From the NCBI GenBank assembly GCA_958510825.1, contig OY294049.1, forward strand, positions 27,672,986 to 27,736,985: DNA of 64,000 bases, given 5' to 3'. Of the stretch, positions 13,901 to 28,900 are shown one piece after another. The notes under the pieces were generated by a model. That model did not search any database and was not told the DNA's origin. It was given only the letters and a program-made list of their open reading frames with translations. Numbering within the stretch: position 1 is the stretch's first letter; every line of letters starts with the position of its first letter. The DNA comes from Brachypterus glaber (taxonomy: Eukaryota; Arthropoda; Insecta; Coleoptera; Kateretidae). The position numbers and the translations under genes were made by a program.

Positions 13901-16900
13901 TATTGGTGTGCGGCAAGGGGGGCAAATGGGGAAAAATACATTTTTTTACAAACATTTGAAAATTGCTATATAGGGGGTAAATATTTTTAATATTTTAGTC
14001 AAATTTATTATATAGAGATTTTTGGGGTCGACGAATCTGAATCTGATAATGAAATTTTTCAATTTTTAATAAAATTTTTCAAATTTTACCCCCTGAGGGT
14101 AGTTTTCGTGAAAATTTTTATATTGGGGTTTTTGAGGTTGCTGAAAGTGAATCTGATAATAAACAAATTCTAACTCAATCCCCTGAGGGGTGCGGGTAGT
14201 TTTCGTGAAAAATTGTATATTTGAGTTTTTGAGGTTGCTGAAAGTGAATGTGATAATAAACAAATTCTAACTCCACCCCCTGAGGAGCGGGGGTAGTTTT
14301 CTTGAAAATTTACATATTGGGGTTTTTGATGTCGCTAAAACTAAATCTTAAAATATTTTTTTAATCCACGGCCTGATGGGCGAGGGGTAACTTTCGTGAA
14401 AATTGGTATATTTTGGTTTTTGAAGTTACTGAAATTGAGTCTGATAATACAAATCCATTTCACGCGCGGATGTGAAAAATGGGAAAGCTCTTTTACTGGG
14501 CAGTGTATTTTTTAATGTAGAAGCACCTCTTAAAATTCTCGAACTTATTTCTGGATAACCCTGTATAATAACCAAACATCCATATCCCGGCGATAATCCG
14601 CGTATGAGTCATAATTTATGACTCATAAACGTTGAAAATAAACACTAAACAGTATAATATACTATAACATATTATGTTTTTTTTTAACGATTATGACTTG
14701 CTGAGAATGATGAGGGAATAATTCAACTGTTTTCATGTAGCTTTAAGTAATTATTTTCTTTGACAACAAACTTAAATGAAAATAAATTATTCTCGATTAT
14801 TTGAGGACTCGCGTGTTATTCGAAAGATTATTTTTTTAACGTTTAAATAAAGACATTTTTTTAACATGTAAAACTGATATTTGATTGGGAAATGAACTCG
14901 AATGATGACTTAGTCTTGGGAAATCTACTATCTGTTATATGAATCAGACAAACGTTATAAGCTTAAGCCTAATTACGGGACCTAATGTCCTGCTAAAATT
15001 GCTCTGTTATTCAATGACTAAAATTTAATAAATTTTTATATTTCACAAGGATCATTTTCTACTTTATACGTACATGTAAAACCCCAGATAAATAGTTACT
15101 GAAAAAAAATCCTTCACTTGGTTTAATATTGATTTTAAACGTTTTAAATAATTATTTCGTCTTAAAACTGTTATTTACTGTCATTTTTAATAAAAACTAA
15201 TTTAAATTTAATTAAATTTTGACCTTCTGCTGACATGGTGACCTCATGAATTAAAATTTATTTAAATGTGACATTTGTTTATAAAACTACCGATAAGTTT
15301 TTATTTATTTATAATAACTCGCACTTGCTAATTATAATTCAGTTCATTTTTAGCGAGTTAAAAAAACAATATATAGGGTTGCGCCGTCTAAGACTTATCA
15401 GCTGTTTTTTTGCGTTATCATAAGAGGTATCAGTATGAATTTTGTATGCATACTAGAATAATAAATCTATAATTTCATTGAAACAAAAATCGTCCGCTAC
15501 GTTTTGTTTTAGAGTACCAACCATACAAAGACGAATTTAGTAAATCAAAATTAGCCAGGGCGGGCTTGGATCAACTTTAAAACAAAAGTCCTTGCACCGG
15601 TGGGATTTTTTCATAAATATCTTCTAGGATGTCTCACAAGTATTTATTCACAATATAAAAATAATCGTGAGATAAATCGAATTTCATTTGTTTTTATATT
15701 TTTTTTCAGTGTATGTTTAATTGTTATTACAGATATAGAAAGAATTTTTTTTTAAGCAATTTTGTGGAATATCTTTGTTTTTATTTGTTGTTTGTTATTT
15801 GTTTCTAAATTATTTAACCTTCTGCCACAGACACCGTATTTGTGGAAAGTTGCCACAGACATGACGTAAAAATTACGCCTCCCTTTAAACAATTTAAAGT
15901 CGAACAAAATTTTTAAAGTTGTGACTTATTTATCGTTAAACGTGTTAGCTTTAATTATTTAATTATGAATAAAAATAGAATATAATATTTAAATGAGTTA
16001 TTTATATAATATATTTTATACTATTAATAATAGTATATATAATTATAGTCTATAATGTTATATATTTTTTACATTTTACTTGCTAGGGAAAATTATTTAA
16101 ATAACTTGGTAGAAGAAAGAAAAAAAAGTATTTATAAGATAAAATTAAAAACTTAATCATAAATAAACTACATAAGTATAAAATTATACTTACAGACACG
16201 GCGTATTTTACGCCTCCAAACTGAAACGCGCAAAATTGTACTTAGTCGGAGTTGGGAGAAATCACAAATTGCGTACTATCGAGGCTTAAAATCTACGTCG
16301 TGTCTCTGGTAGAGGGTTAAAATCAAAATTGACAAAACTCATTTTCAAGTAACCTGTTGTAATATGTTGTGATATTAAATTTTTTTTAAATAATTTAAAA
16401 TTAGCTTAACGACATCTACAAATTTTATGTTGGAAAATTACCACACAGAACACAATATCTCTAAAATAAAATTAAGTTAGCGTTGGTACTAAGTTAGAGC
16501 CATTTTGTGGTAATTTTATAACATAAAATTTGTAGATGGCGTTAAGCTAATTTAACAATTTTTAAATATCTGAACAGGTTACAACAGGTTACTTGATCAA
16601 AAACATGAGTTTTGTCGATTTTGATTTTAAATAATTTAGAAACAAATGAAAATAAAAACAAAGATATTCTACAAAATTTCTCAAATAAATAAACTCTTTC
16701 CATATCTGTAATAAAAATTAAACATATACGGAAAAAAATATAAAAGCAAATGAAATTCGATTTATCTCACGAATTCCTCTACCGATTATTTTCGTATTGA
16801 CAATACTCGTGAGACATCGTAGAAGAGATTTATGAAAAAATCCCATCGGTGTTAGGACTTTTGTGTTAAAGTTGATCCAAGCCCGCCGTGTAGGTGGAAA

Positions 16901-19900
16901 GGCGAAAATTCAAAACTATATTAATTTTACTTAATTAGTTATTTTTTTATTAATGGCGCGTTTTTTCGAGTTAAAAAAAAAAACGAAATTAAAAAATTTG
17001 ATACCTAATTAAAAAATATATATACTATATATTAATAAAATAGTTTTTAACTAAACTTGGGGTCACTGGCTTGTGATTGGTCGAGTTTCAGGGCTGGAAA
17101 ACTGTTGCTGTCGCAGTTCTGTGTGTTTTCCTTTAGGAAGCAATCTAGCACAAAGTTCATTAGTTTTCAAATCATTTTTTTAATTTCTTATTTTTTTATT
17201 GAAAGAAATAAAAATCGGTTTTCTGGCTTGAATTTTGAATTTTGTTTTATATTAAACAGTACACCTTAGTTGGTAAAAAAATTTTTTTCGTTAAGTATAG
17301 GTACCGTGCGTGTCAAAAGTCCGCCCCCCCTTTAAATTTTAAACGGCTTAAGACATCAACTTGAAATTTACAACACTTAACATAACCCAAATAATTTTTT
17401 GGTATAACTGGAAAATGGGGTCGTGTGATACATCATTTTAGAGCCTATTAAATTTTCTTTTTGACCATATAATTTTATTTTTTTTTATTTTTTATTTTTA
17501 GTTTAAAAGTATAATTCATATACAGGGTGTTAATGAATACGTGTGCCAAAAGTATAGGGCGTGTAGGAAATGTAAAAATAGGCTGAATAGTTCCCATAAA
17601 CATATGTCCTAAAGCGACTCGATTTTTGTTTAATAACTAAGAAACCCTTTGTGTTAAAGCAACGAGGCTTTGCATGTGAACTAATCTTAATAAGGCCTAT
17701 CTTCGTATGTTATTTTCAAGTTCTTATTTTAACCAGGGGTGTGCGAAACGGAGGGGCCTTATTAGTTTTTTGTCCCAGACTTTTTTCTGTGTAAGTTTTT
17801 TGTGATTTTATTTTTGGAATATAATCCCTCAGGTCAAAATACTTAAAAAAAACTAGACTAGACTTAAAAAAAGAACTCTTCTCTTAATACTATGGGATTA
17901 ACCTTTTTCTAGAAAAATTTGTTTAAAGGTAAGATTTCACGGTTCGAGGACGAAAATTAAATACTAAAATGTTAAAAAAACTAAATTTAAATAATGCAAG
18001 GTTATTCTATATCAAAAAACAAGAAAAAAAGTTTTTACACATTTAAGTCGAAAAATCGCTTTTAAAGCTACTTTGGCCCTTTAAAAATTGTGTATTTTTA
18101 GGAGACCCTGGCTCCCTTAGGATTGATTTTTGAAAGTACCTGTATATGAGGATTTTTTCTTAGTTTTTGAAGTACATTCACCCTACATCATTGAAATTTT
18201 GGTTTTCAACATTTAATTTTTCGTCCTCGATTCATGAAATTTCACGTTCAAATGAACTTTTCCCGAAAACTGTTAATCCTAGAGTATTACAACAAGAGTA
18301 CTTTTTATATGTATTTTGACCTGAGGAATCATATTCTAAAAATAAAATTCCCAAAAAGTTACACAGAAAAAGGTTGGGACAAAAAGCTGATATGCCCCTT
18401 TTGAAGGGGTGTAGCTCCCTTTCGAGTCGTTTTAGGATATATATTGGAACTATTCCGCCTATTTTTGCATATCCTACACGCCCTATACTTTTGGCACACG
18501 TATTCATTAACAACCTGTATAAAGAGTACAGCTCAAAAAAGATGAGGGTCACAAAACAAGAATTTTGAGAAAAATTGATATGAATATTTAAAACCCCCTA
18601 TTTTTAATGGGGAGGGACTATATTTTAAGTTCAGGTACTTTTTATCTACCTATCTCTGTTTATCGCGCTTTGTAAACAGAGATAGGTAGATAAAAATTAC
18701 CTGAAATTAAAATATAGCCCCCATGGTGTAAACTAAGCCAATAAATAATAAAATATTAAACAGTATATTACGCACCTAGTACGCGAACCTAGTTTTCAGT
18801 GCACGAGGGTGCTTATTTTTTTACAAGGCGGAGCCGAATAAAAAAGTAGGGCCGTAGCGAAGAAGATTTTTTGGGGGTCATTTTTATCTACCTATCTCTG
18901 CACTATACGACTTTTGTCTGAAAAATATACAACTCTTGTTTTGTATCAATGAAATATACAACTTTTGTTTTGGATCAAGAAATATACAACTTTTAAATAT
19001 GGGTAGGGGGACGCTCCCCCCCCCCCCCATATCTACGGCCCTGAAAAAAGCACTTGAAGTGCACTGAAATAGGTTTGAGTCCAGGTACGTATATTATTTT
19101 TCCTACGACGTAACACTTAAACATACAAAAAACGCAAAAATTAATTAATTAATGCACCGTGTACCATAAATAACTATTTTTAGGCAAGCAGAAGACGGCT
19201 CTGTCTTCTACGGCGGGTGGGCCCGGATGGCCCAACCGATAACAGACTTCTCCGTAGTCGAAGTGGCAAAACCCAACATTGGTGAAAAAAGGCCGAGCAG
19301 GGTGCGTGCAGACGTCAGCGTGAATCTCAACGTACGGCCCGAAATAAAAAACGAATGGGAAAACCTGAGGAAACATGACGTTTGTTTTTTAATAACAGTT
19401 AAACCACCCAATAAGATAGGTATGTACTGCTTTCCTCTATCTACTTTAGTCGAGGAAGGTCTTCTTTAGAATCAACAATGGACAAGATTCCCATTTCCCA
19501 TATTGAAAATACGGGGTGTTCAGTAACTTGCATGCCAAAATTTAAGAGGTAATTCTATATCCAAAAATACAAAAAGAGTTCTTATAAAGGCTGGTAACAA
19601 CCTTTATACCATGGTCGAGAAATGAGCTCTAAGGGAGCCATTCGAAGATGGTCATATTAACCAATAAAAATTTTAAATGCTGGAGGGTGATTTTTCATTT
19701 AAAATTAAGCAAAAAAGTATTCTTCACCGAAACACCTAAATTTAATATTAAAGGAGTAATAGCTTTTTAAAAAGTAAAATTTTTGGTGGCGCAAACTGCT
19801 ACTTCCTTTTAATTGCATTTTTTTACATTTTTTATGTATTTAACTCAAGAATCTATATTAAAAAAAAAAACAAAAAATACACATAAAAAAGTTTGGGGCA

Positions 19901-22900
19901 AAAATGTGTTTTTGTCCATCTAGGCACGCTCCTGGATAATATTACCAGAGTTATTAATTAAAAACCTTATTTTTAGTACAGCCGTAGCTCCCTTTTTTTA
20001 TATTTTTGGATATAGAATCACCTCTTAAATTTTGACATGCCAGTTACTGAACACATACAGGGTGATCAGTTACTGCCATGCCAAAATTTAAGAGGTGATT
20101 CTACATCCAAAAATATGAAAAAAACTTTAAAACCATAAAGGTTGGTCCGGAAATGAGCCCCAGGGGAGCTACGGCCCTTCGAAGATGATATATTGAATGG
20201 GGAACAAAAAAACGCATCAATAAAATTTTAATACAGCAGGGTGATTCTTCATTTAAAACTGAGCAAAAAAGTATTCTTCACCAAAACACCTAAATTTAAT
20301 ATTAAAGGAGTAATAGGCTTTTAAAAAGTAACGTTTTTGGTGGCACAAAATGTTACTTCCTCTTAGATGCATTTTTTTAAACGGTTGCTCCTACAGTGTT
20401 ACACTATATGTATTTTTACTCAAGGAATCTATGTTTTTTACAAAAAATCCAAAAAAAGTACACATAAAAAAGTTTTGGGCAAAAATGTGTTAAGGCTTAT
20501 ACATTTTTCCGTCTAGGGACGCCTCTGGATAAATTCAAAAAAATAATTAACATAAACTTATTGCCCTTATTAATACTATTATACATGCAAAAGCTCGTCG
20601 CTCTAGCTTAAAGGGTACCAGAGTTATTAATTAAAAGCCTTATTTTTATTACAGTTTTAAAGCGCCGGACTAACCTTTATAGAAACTTTTTTTTTTGATA
20701 TTTTTGGACCTATTAAATTGTGGCATGCCAATAACTGGCATATACACTTGGATATTAAAACCAACCTTCATTACTCAAAATTTTTGAGTCTAAGTTTAAA
20801 TTTTAGCATTTTAAACCACGACGAAAATGTTATTATAACGATTGTTAACTGTCCTAAAAACATCAGTCCAAATGATGTGACCACAGCGCCGTCCTGGGTG
20901 GATTTAGTTTTTTTTTATCTTGCAACCCTATTTTTTTGTATAAATTTATTAAGATCATCCTATAGAATATTTCGTTGTAAATAAAATAAAATCTACCGGA
21001 CTAATCGTTTTTTATTTTAAAAAATTTGCTTAGACCAGGCGACAAAAATTTTGAAATGGAAAAAAATAATTGTTCTTTATAATGTGCCTAATAAACCGCT
21101 AAGTTTCCCCCCTCAAACTCGATCAGGAAACCTCCCGCATTTTGAGGGGAGATGTTAAAAAACGCTTTTTGAGATTCCCTGGCTTACCGTTAAGTTTTTG
21201 TTGAAAAAAAGACATTTAACAAATTAAAGACAACTAAATTCTCTACAAAATAACTTTTAATATTTTTTTTTTAGATTAATATTTGTCGAAATAAAATAAA
21301 ATAATAAAATAAAAAAGTTCGAGCATTTATAGCTTTACCTACTCCTTTTCGGGGGGTATCACGACATAAAGTTGTTTTTTTTAGGATTTTCAAGGCTTAT
21401 CTATTTTTTTTTTGGTATTAATGGTTATAAAACAAATTAAAGACAATTCAATTCTCTACAAAACTGGTATTAAGCATTTATTTTTAACAATTTTTAAAAA
21501 AGCAGGAGGCTCTTAACTTAAAAAAAATTGTTTTCCCATTTTTTTTTTTCACTTTTTTAAATATTTTTCAACTGTAACTTTTGAACGGCTACACCGATTC
21601 AGGTCATTTTGGTCTATTTTAATAGAGAATTTAATACTGATTAAATTTTATATTCGCTCAGTACACGTACTCTTTGGCCCCTGCTGTTTTGTTCAAATAC
21701 AGTTTTTTACCAATAACACCCCGATTTTGACCAAAAATAATAGGGAGCGAGAAGTCCACAAGTCAAAGCTGTGTTTCTTTAAAGTCTCTAGCTCAAAGCG
21801 TATTTGTTTATTTACTTGTTTAAGTGAAAATATGGAGGTTTTTTAAAAATATCCGAGTTATTTGGGTAAAAATGAAAAAAAATATACAGAAATTTATATA
21901 GCGCACCCATCAGTAATAAATTCCCCATCAAACTAGAGTAAAAAGACCTAAATCGGTCTAGCGGTTCCAAAGTTACCGTTAAGAAAACATTAAAAAAAAG
22001 TAAAAAAATGCGTTTTTTTTTTTGAAGTTAATAGCCCCCTGCCTTTTGCAAAGATCGTTAAAAATAAATGCATAATACCAGTTTCATTTCATTTCAGTTC
22101 ATTTTTATAATTTATATAAGTCGTGAAAATCCTGAAAACCAATTTTATGCAAAAAAAACCTCACAGGGCCCTGCAGGGGTGCAAATTTCGATTGAAGCTT
22201 TTCAAACGAACCCGTTTTAATTACAAAAAAAACACGAAAGTGTGCATATCACCGCAAGGTCAAACTACCGTTCGACTGGGCTAATTATTCCGGTAGATTT
22301 TCTTTTATTTATATAAAAATATTCAATAGGATGAATTGTGTATTTGTGGGTAACCATAATCATTGTCTCGGTTAATATTTAAAAAAAAGAAATACAGTAA
22401 GAAAAACTTTCAATTAAAAGAAGGCGATATAAGTGGCAACAGTATTAAAGCACTCGGGCTCCCTCGGTCGCGCCGGCTAGCCGCGACTCATCAGCAAGGC
22501 GGGGTGGGACGGGTCTACTCGACATCGCTTGAGAACAACCGAGCGCTGTAACACTGTTGCCACTCATATCGCCTTCGTATAATTGGAATTTTTTAGATAC
22601 TGTACATAACAATAGAGCGAAACGTGGTAATTTCGTAAATATGTTTTATCTAGTAGGATTTTGAATTATAATACCCCAAAACATAGGTTGGCTTAAAAAA
22701 ATATATTTGCAATATTGAACCTTACTCCTTAGCGGAATTTCTTGATTATAAAAATGGTCCTTAGTCCTAGTGCTAAAGCTGGGTTTTAGGTAACCTTTAC
22801 TTAAATTTTGTCTGACAATATTTCTATCTGGTATCTTAGCCGCAATCTTCACTCCTATTTTAAGTGTCTGTTGTACTAATTTATTTTTGTGAAATAAACA

Positions 22901-25900
22901 TAATTCTAATTCTAATTCTAAAAATAAAAAAAAAATACAAATTGTAAATTGTTTTCCATTTTTGTTTATATTTTGTTTTAGGTACCAAATATAACTACAA
23001 AGAACCGTTTATACCACAAGTCGGGCTGCACTGCATAAGAGGATGTGAGGTGGAGGGTATGCTGGACAACAATGGCCGAGTTATTGAAGAAGGTCCTGAA
23101 CCAAAACCTGTACTACCCGGAGACAAAAGAACCTACAGAGTTTGGCTGGATTGTAATCAATATTGTGACGATATGAACAATGTAGATCAAGGAAAAGAGG
23201 ATGTCTATGAAGGTAAACTCCACGCGTAATCTATCTGAGTTAAAGCTCATTTGTTTATTGTTTTATGGTTGGCAGAATAAATTTTATTCCCTATGTAAGG
23301 TTGCTATCTTGTTTTTAATTTATTGTCAATCAAAAAATAATTTTGACATTTAAAAAAACACTTTTTAAAAACATTTTTTTTTATAATAGTAAGACGTAAA
23401 ATGACAATCAATTTAATATGAATGTCAAACATGAATAAAAACACAATGGATACCAAAAATATTACAAAAGTCATTTTCAAACCACTTATCATAGCTGCCT
23501 TGATCCAATGGTTTATTCAGATAGATTTGCGCCGAGTTTCTGAAGCCAAAACAAATTTTCGGTGTTGACTATGGGACCTCTATCGGACATTTTTGCTCTA
23601 ACTTCTACAAATGTCAAATACTTTTTCTAATATTTTATAGGCATACTCCACCACTATATATGAGTTCACTGACAAAAAATAAAAATAAATCGAAGGGGGT
23701 GTATTTTGGGGAAAGCATTTTTAAATTTGACAAGTTGCATCTAGTAGTGAAATAAAATTGGCGGTAAAGTTTTTTCTTGGTTAAGAGTAAAATTTAATGC
23801 TCTGGCAAAAACATCTTTTTATCTTTTACACAAGTCCTGATATTTAGATTTATGTTTGTCGGGATATAATATTCAGATTTTATTTGGTTATGTAAATTCA
23901 GTCATCTGTTCACATAGTTATCCAGGAAAATTTAGGAACAAATTTTACGAAAAAAACGGACGGTATGGACATTATAGAACCACTCACAGTGAAATCGCAA
24001 AGGTTCATATTTGGAAGATAATGGCTTAACATTTCTTCAGGATGGACCAGACTTAAACCAATCGCTGATCCTCCACAATTAAATACTGATTTTAAAAGCT
24101 TTCACCTAGATTTGAAATCCGTTTCTAAAACTGAGTTATCTTTTTGCATTACGAAAAAACCACATTTTTATAAATTGCAAAAAACGTTTTAAACCCTAAA
24201 TAGTTTTTTTTATGTCGGTTCACTTAATATTAGTACTTAAGAATCTTAAATAATTTTAAGATTTTTTATACTTGTTGGCCAATTGATCTGTAAAACTCAC
24301 TGTTTGTCAAATTAACTTAAATACAAAATCAAATAATCTTAAAAAGTTATAAGAAAAATTTAATGTTGCGATATTTAATACTAATATATTACGAGTATCA
24401 AATAATAATTTAAAAGCAAAAATAATTGTGTAAAAATAATCAAAAATTTGACGTCTTACCAAAAACACCCAAAAAAGTAAAACTCTGCGTGTGCAATGAT
24501 TTCAAAAAAATGCGTTTTTTTTCGTATTACAAATAGATAGCTCAATTTTACAAACGGATTTGAAATCTAGGTGAAAAGTAGTATTATAATCAATATTTAA
24601 TTGTGGAGGATCAGCGATTGGTTTAAGTCTGGTTCATCCTGAAGAAATTATCTCCTAAATATGAACCTTTGAGATTTCACTGTGAGTGGTTCTATAATGT
24701 CCAGACCGTCCGCTACAAGGATCCGTCGTCCTTTTCTTTCCTCAGTCTTGTTCATCTAAATTTTCCTGGGGAAATAGTTTTAACGTTAATGTATGTGTAC
24801 AAAATTGTGCCTCTCTGTATGGAATGACCCATATTTCCAAAATGCGTGCTCGGTAAAGATACCTCGGCACGCGTCAAGTCAGTCAAGTAATTAGCACAAT
24901 AAGCGACGGTTTACGCGTCTCATTGATTCGATATCGTGGCCGGTATAAAAAATATGCAACATTCTAAATGTAAACAGTAATTGCCAAAAGCAAAGGGCGA
25001 CTATTTATTCGTGGAAATTACACACAAACTCGAATCAGCCTATGGAGATTCGTTACGAGGATTTAACAGGTGCACCTACACACATCACTTCACATATTTT
25101 CTAAGGTAACGAATTTAATACAGTCAACCCTTAACATCACTTGAGCCGTTTGGACAGTATGATTGCTTCATTCCTTTTATAGAAAAAGTACATTTACTTT
25201 CTTACTTGTTTTTTAAAAATCTAAGAATAGTAAAATTAACTTAATAAGTGCGTTCAATTGAGCTCAGCGAAAGGCAGCGAAACTCAGCTAAAACCAACTG
25301 TCAACGTCACCTGTCATTTCAATTTTTTTGCTGAGTTTCGCCGGAAGCCAAAGTAAGCGATCGAATCTACCGCTTACATTACCTTTGTGTCAAAAAGTCC
25401 GCGAAAATAGTAGATATAACCTAAAATACACTGCCTAGTAAAAACTCTGGATGGATGGGTTTTATTATTAGATTCACTTTCAGCAACCTTAAAAACCCCA
25501 ATGTACCAAACCACACCTCGGGTGGATTTAGAAAAAATTTATTTTAAGATTCAGATGCACCTCTCAGGGGATGGAATTTTTTTTTATCACATCACTTTCA
25601 GCAACCTCAAAAACCCCAATATACCAATTTAAACGAAAACCACCCCCCGCCCTCAGGGGGTGAAGTTAGATTTTTTTTATTATCAGATTCACTTTCAGCA
25701 ACCTTAAAAACCCCAATATACCAAAATTCACATAAACTACCCCCCGCCCTCCAGGGGGTGGAATTAGAAAAAAATTATGAGATTTTGACGAAAATATTGA
25801 AAACATTTAAAATATTTACCCCCTTACTCGAGTTAGAATTTTTTTATTGTCAGATCCAATTACAGCAACCTCAATAACCCATATTAGCAATTTTCAAAAA

Positions 25901-28900
25901 TTTGTGAAAAAATATTGTATTTTCCCCATTTGCCCCACCCCAATGTTTACCAAAAACAATCCCGAGCGAGAACTTTTAGTATCATACCTGTATGCCAAAT
26001 TTCAGGTCTCTAGCTTAAAGCGTTATTAAGTTATCGTGACCACAAGATTTGCCGGACAGAACGACCGACCGGTCAATCGACCGACAATTTCTTTTTTGGT
26101 TGAAATTGATTTATATCGACATAAAATATCATAAATTGCAAAAATACGCAAAAAAATGAAAATTTTTGCACAAATACAAGGCTTTCCCAAAATTTTGAAA
26201 ATTTTCAAAATCGGAAAGAAAAAATACTTACAAGCTCGTTATTTCTTCAATCGCGATTAATTAAAATTAAAAATGCGTCATGTTATAAGTTCTTTGGGGT
26301 TCCCATCTTCTTTTTGAACCGTACATTGTTTACCCAACCAAATTCAGTTTAACGTTTTTTGCTGACTAAGCTTCATTGAACGGAAATAATAATGAATTGA
26401 TTTTTTTAGGGTTCAATATTTTAATGCGTAGAAAACCAAAGGAAAATAATTTCAAAGCCGTCTTGGAAACGATCCGTGAACTGATGAATACAGAATGCGT
26501 CGTTCCCGATTGGTTGCACGACATAATATTGGGTTACGGCGATCCCAGCGCTGCGCATTACTCGAAAATGTCCAATCAAATCGCCACGATGGACTATAAC
26601 GACACTTTTATCGACATCGAACATTTGAAATCGTGTTTTCCGGATTACGATATTAGACTGAAACAGACTAATGCAAATAGAAAGATAGAACGGCCATTTA
26701 AGTTGACGTTTGGAGATCTTCAAAATGACGAGAATCCGGAGAAATATATTATTGCCGAACCGCATACTATACCTAGAAGAGGACCTTATCACTTTAATGA
26801 ACCCAAAAAGTAAGTAAAAAATACACTGCCCAGTAAAAGAGCTTTCCCATTTTTCACCTCCGCCCGTAAAATGGATTTTTTATTATCAGATTCACTTTCA
26901 GCAACCATAAAAACCTTAATTTTCACGGAAACTACCCTCTGCCCCTTTAGGGGTAAAGTTAGATTTTTTTTATAATCAGATTTACTTTCAGCAACCTCAA
27001 AAACCCCAATATAACAATTTTCACGAAAACTACCCCCCACTTCTCAGGGGGTGGATTTAGAAAAATTTTATTATCAGATTCACTTCCAGCAACCTCAAAA
27101 ACCCCAATACACCAGTTTTCACGAAAACTACCCCCACCCCTCAGGGGGTGAAATTAGAAAAAAAGTATTATCAGATTCATATTCGTCGACCCCAAAAACC
27201 CCTATATACCAATTTTGAAGAAAATATTAATAATATTGAAAAATATTTATCCCCTCACCCCCTCGGGAGTGGAATTAGAAAAGTTTTTTTATCAGATTCA
27301 ATTTCAGCAACCTCAAAAACCCATATATAGCGATTTTCAAATTTTTCTAAAAAAATGTATTTTTCCCCATTTGCCCTCCTTGCCGCACCCCAATGTTTAC
27401 CAAAAACAATCCCGAGCGAGAACTTTTGGTAACATACCTGTATGCCAAATTTCAAGTCTCTAGCTTAAAGCGTTCTTAAGTTATCGTGCCCACAAGATTT
27501 CCCGGACAGACCGATCGACCGACCGACAATTTTTGTTTGCTCGAAATTGATTTATATCGACATAAAACGTCATAAAACGCAAAAAAAAAAAAATTGAAAA
27601 TTTTTGCACAAATACAGGGCTTTCCGAAATTTTGAAAATTTTCAAAATGGGAAAGCAATATTAGACGGATGTTTAAATGATTTCTATGCATGTGCAGTAT
27701 GACACCATTAAAATAGACAATATCGGGATTTTAAGATTTTTACTTATAAAATAAAGTATTGTGATTTTTTTTTGCTCAAACCATCTTATTTTTTCCTGAA
27801 ACTTCGGGAAAAATCAAAATAAGCAACAAACAAAATGATTTCTGACTGTCTGACTGTCTGTCGGTCGGTCGGTCGGTCTGTCTGTATACATGATAAGTTA
27901 AGAACACTTTGAGCTAGCGACTTGAAATTTGATATGCAGATGTAGTTTTATATTATCTTGGACAAGTTCGTATCTGAGGGAAAGGGGAGCAAATTTTTTC
28001 TTTTGGTCGTATTTTTTTATTACAACGGAAGAAAAATTTAAAAACCACATAAAACGTTAAATAAAACTACACAAAAAATGTTGTTGTTTTCCAGCGGCCT
28101 CCCCCCCTTCCCCGAAATGTAAAAAATTCACAACAGAAGAAAAAAAATCAAAAACCACATAAAAGGAGAAAAAAAATTCATAAAAAATGTAATTATCATT
28201 TTTTTCCAGACCCCCGCCTCTCCCCCAAAATAAAAAAAAATGTTTCTGGACATAACTTATTTAATATCTACAATAGAAGAAAAATTTAAAACCACCTAAA
28301 AAGAAAATCACACAAAAATTTTATTATAATTGTTTTCCATTGTTTCCCCAAAATGTAATAATTTTTTTCTGGACATAAGTTTTTTAGTATTCACAATTTG
28401 TGAATCACAATAGAAGAAATATTTAAAAACCACCTAAATGATTTAAAAAAAATCATGACCGCCCTCTCCCAAAATACATAACTTTTTTTTATGAGAAAGT
28501 TAATTCTCGCTCATTCGAGACGGCTGGTTTAAATTTATATTGAAAATACACAACTATTAACCAAGCTTCGTTACTCAAAAATCACTTTTATAAAAAAAAT
28601 TCCGCGATTAGTTATGAATATGAACAATACTTTATGTACTTTGCGGTCCAAAAGTCCCTCTTAACTTTTGAACCAGTTAAGATATTGACTTAAAATTTGG
28701 AACACATAAATAAGACAACTTAAACTATATTTTGGCATGTATTCGATATTTGTAGTTTTTAAAATAGTTTTTAAAATGTGGTCAGGGGAAAGAGGACCGT
28801 GCGATACATCATTTTAAAGGAAATAAAATTCTCTATTCGCCCATATATTTTTTAATGTTTTAAACTTTAATTTTTTATTTTTTTTAACAAAAAAATTCGA

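Noticed and set aside
18232..18568. Two overlapping ORFs on opposite strands
   Set aside because: Both lie over the right TIR of the element 17523-18517 and resemble no protein.
26410..26813. Reading exon 8 to the in-frame TAA as a separate gene
   Set aside because: The TAA lies inside the donor gtaagt. The frame continues perfectly into exon 9.
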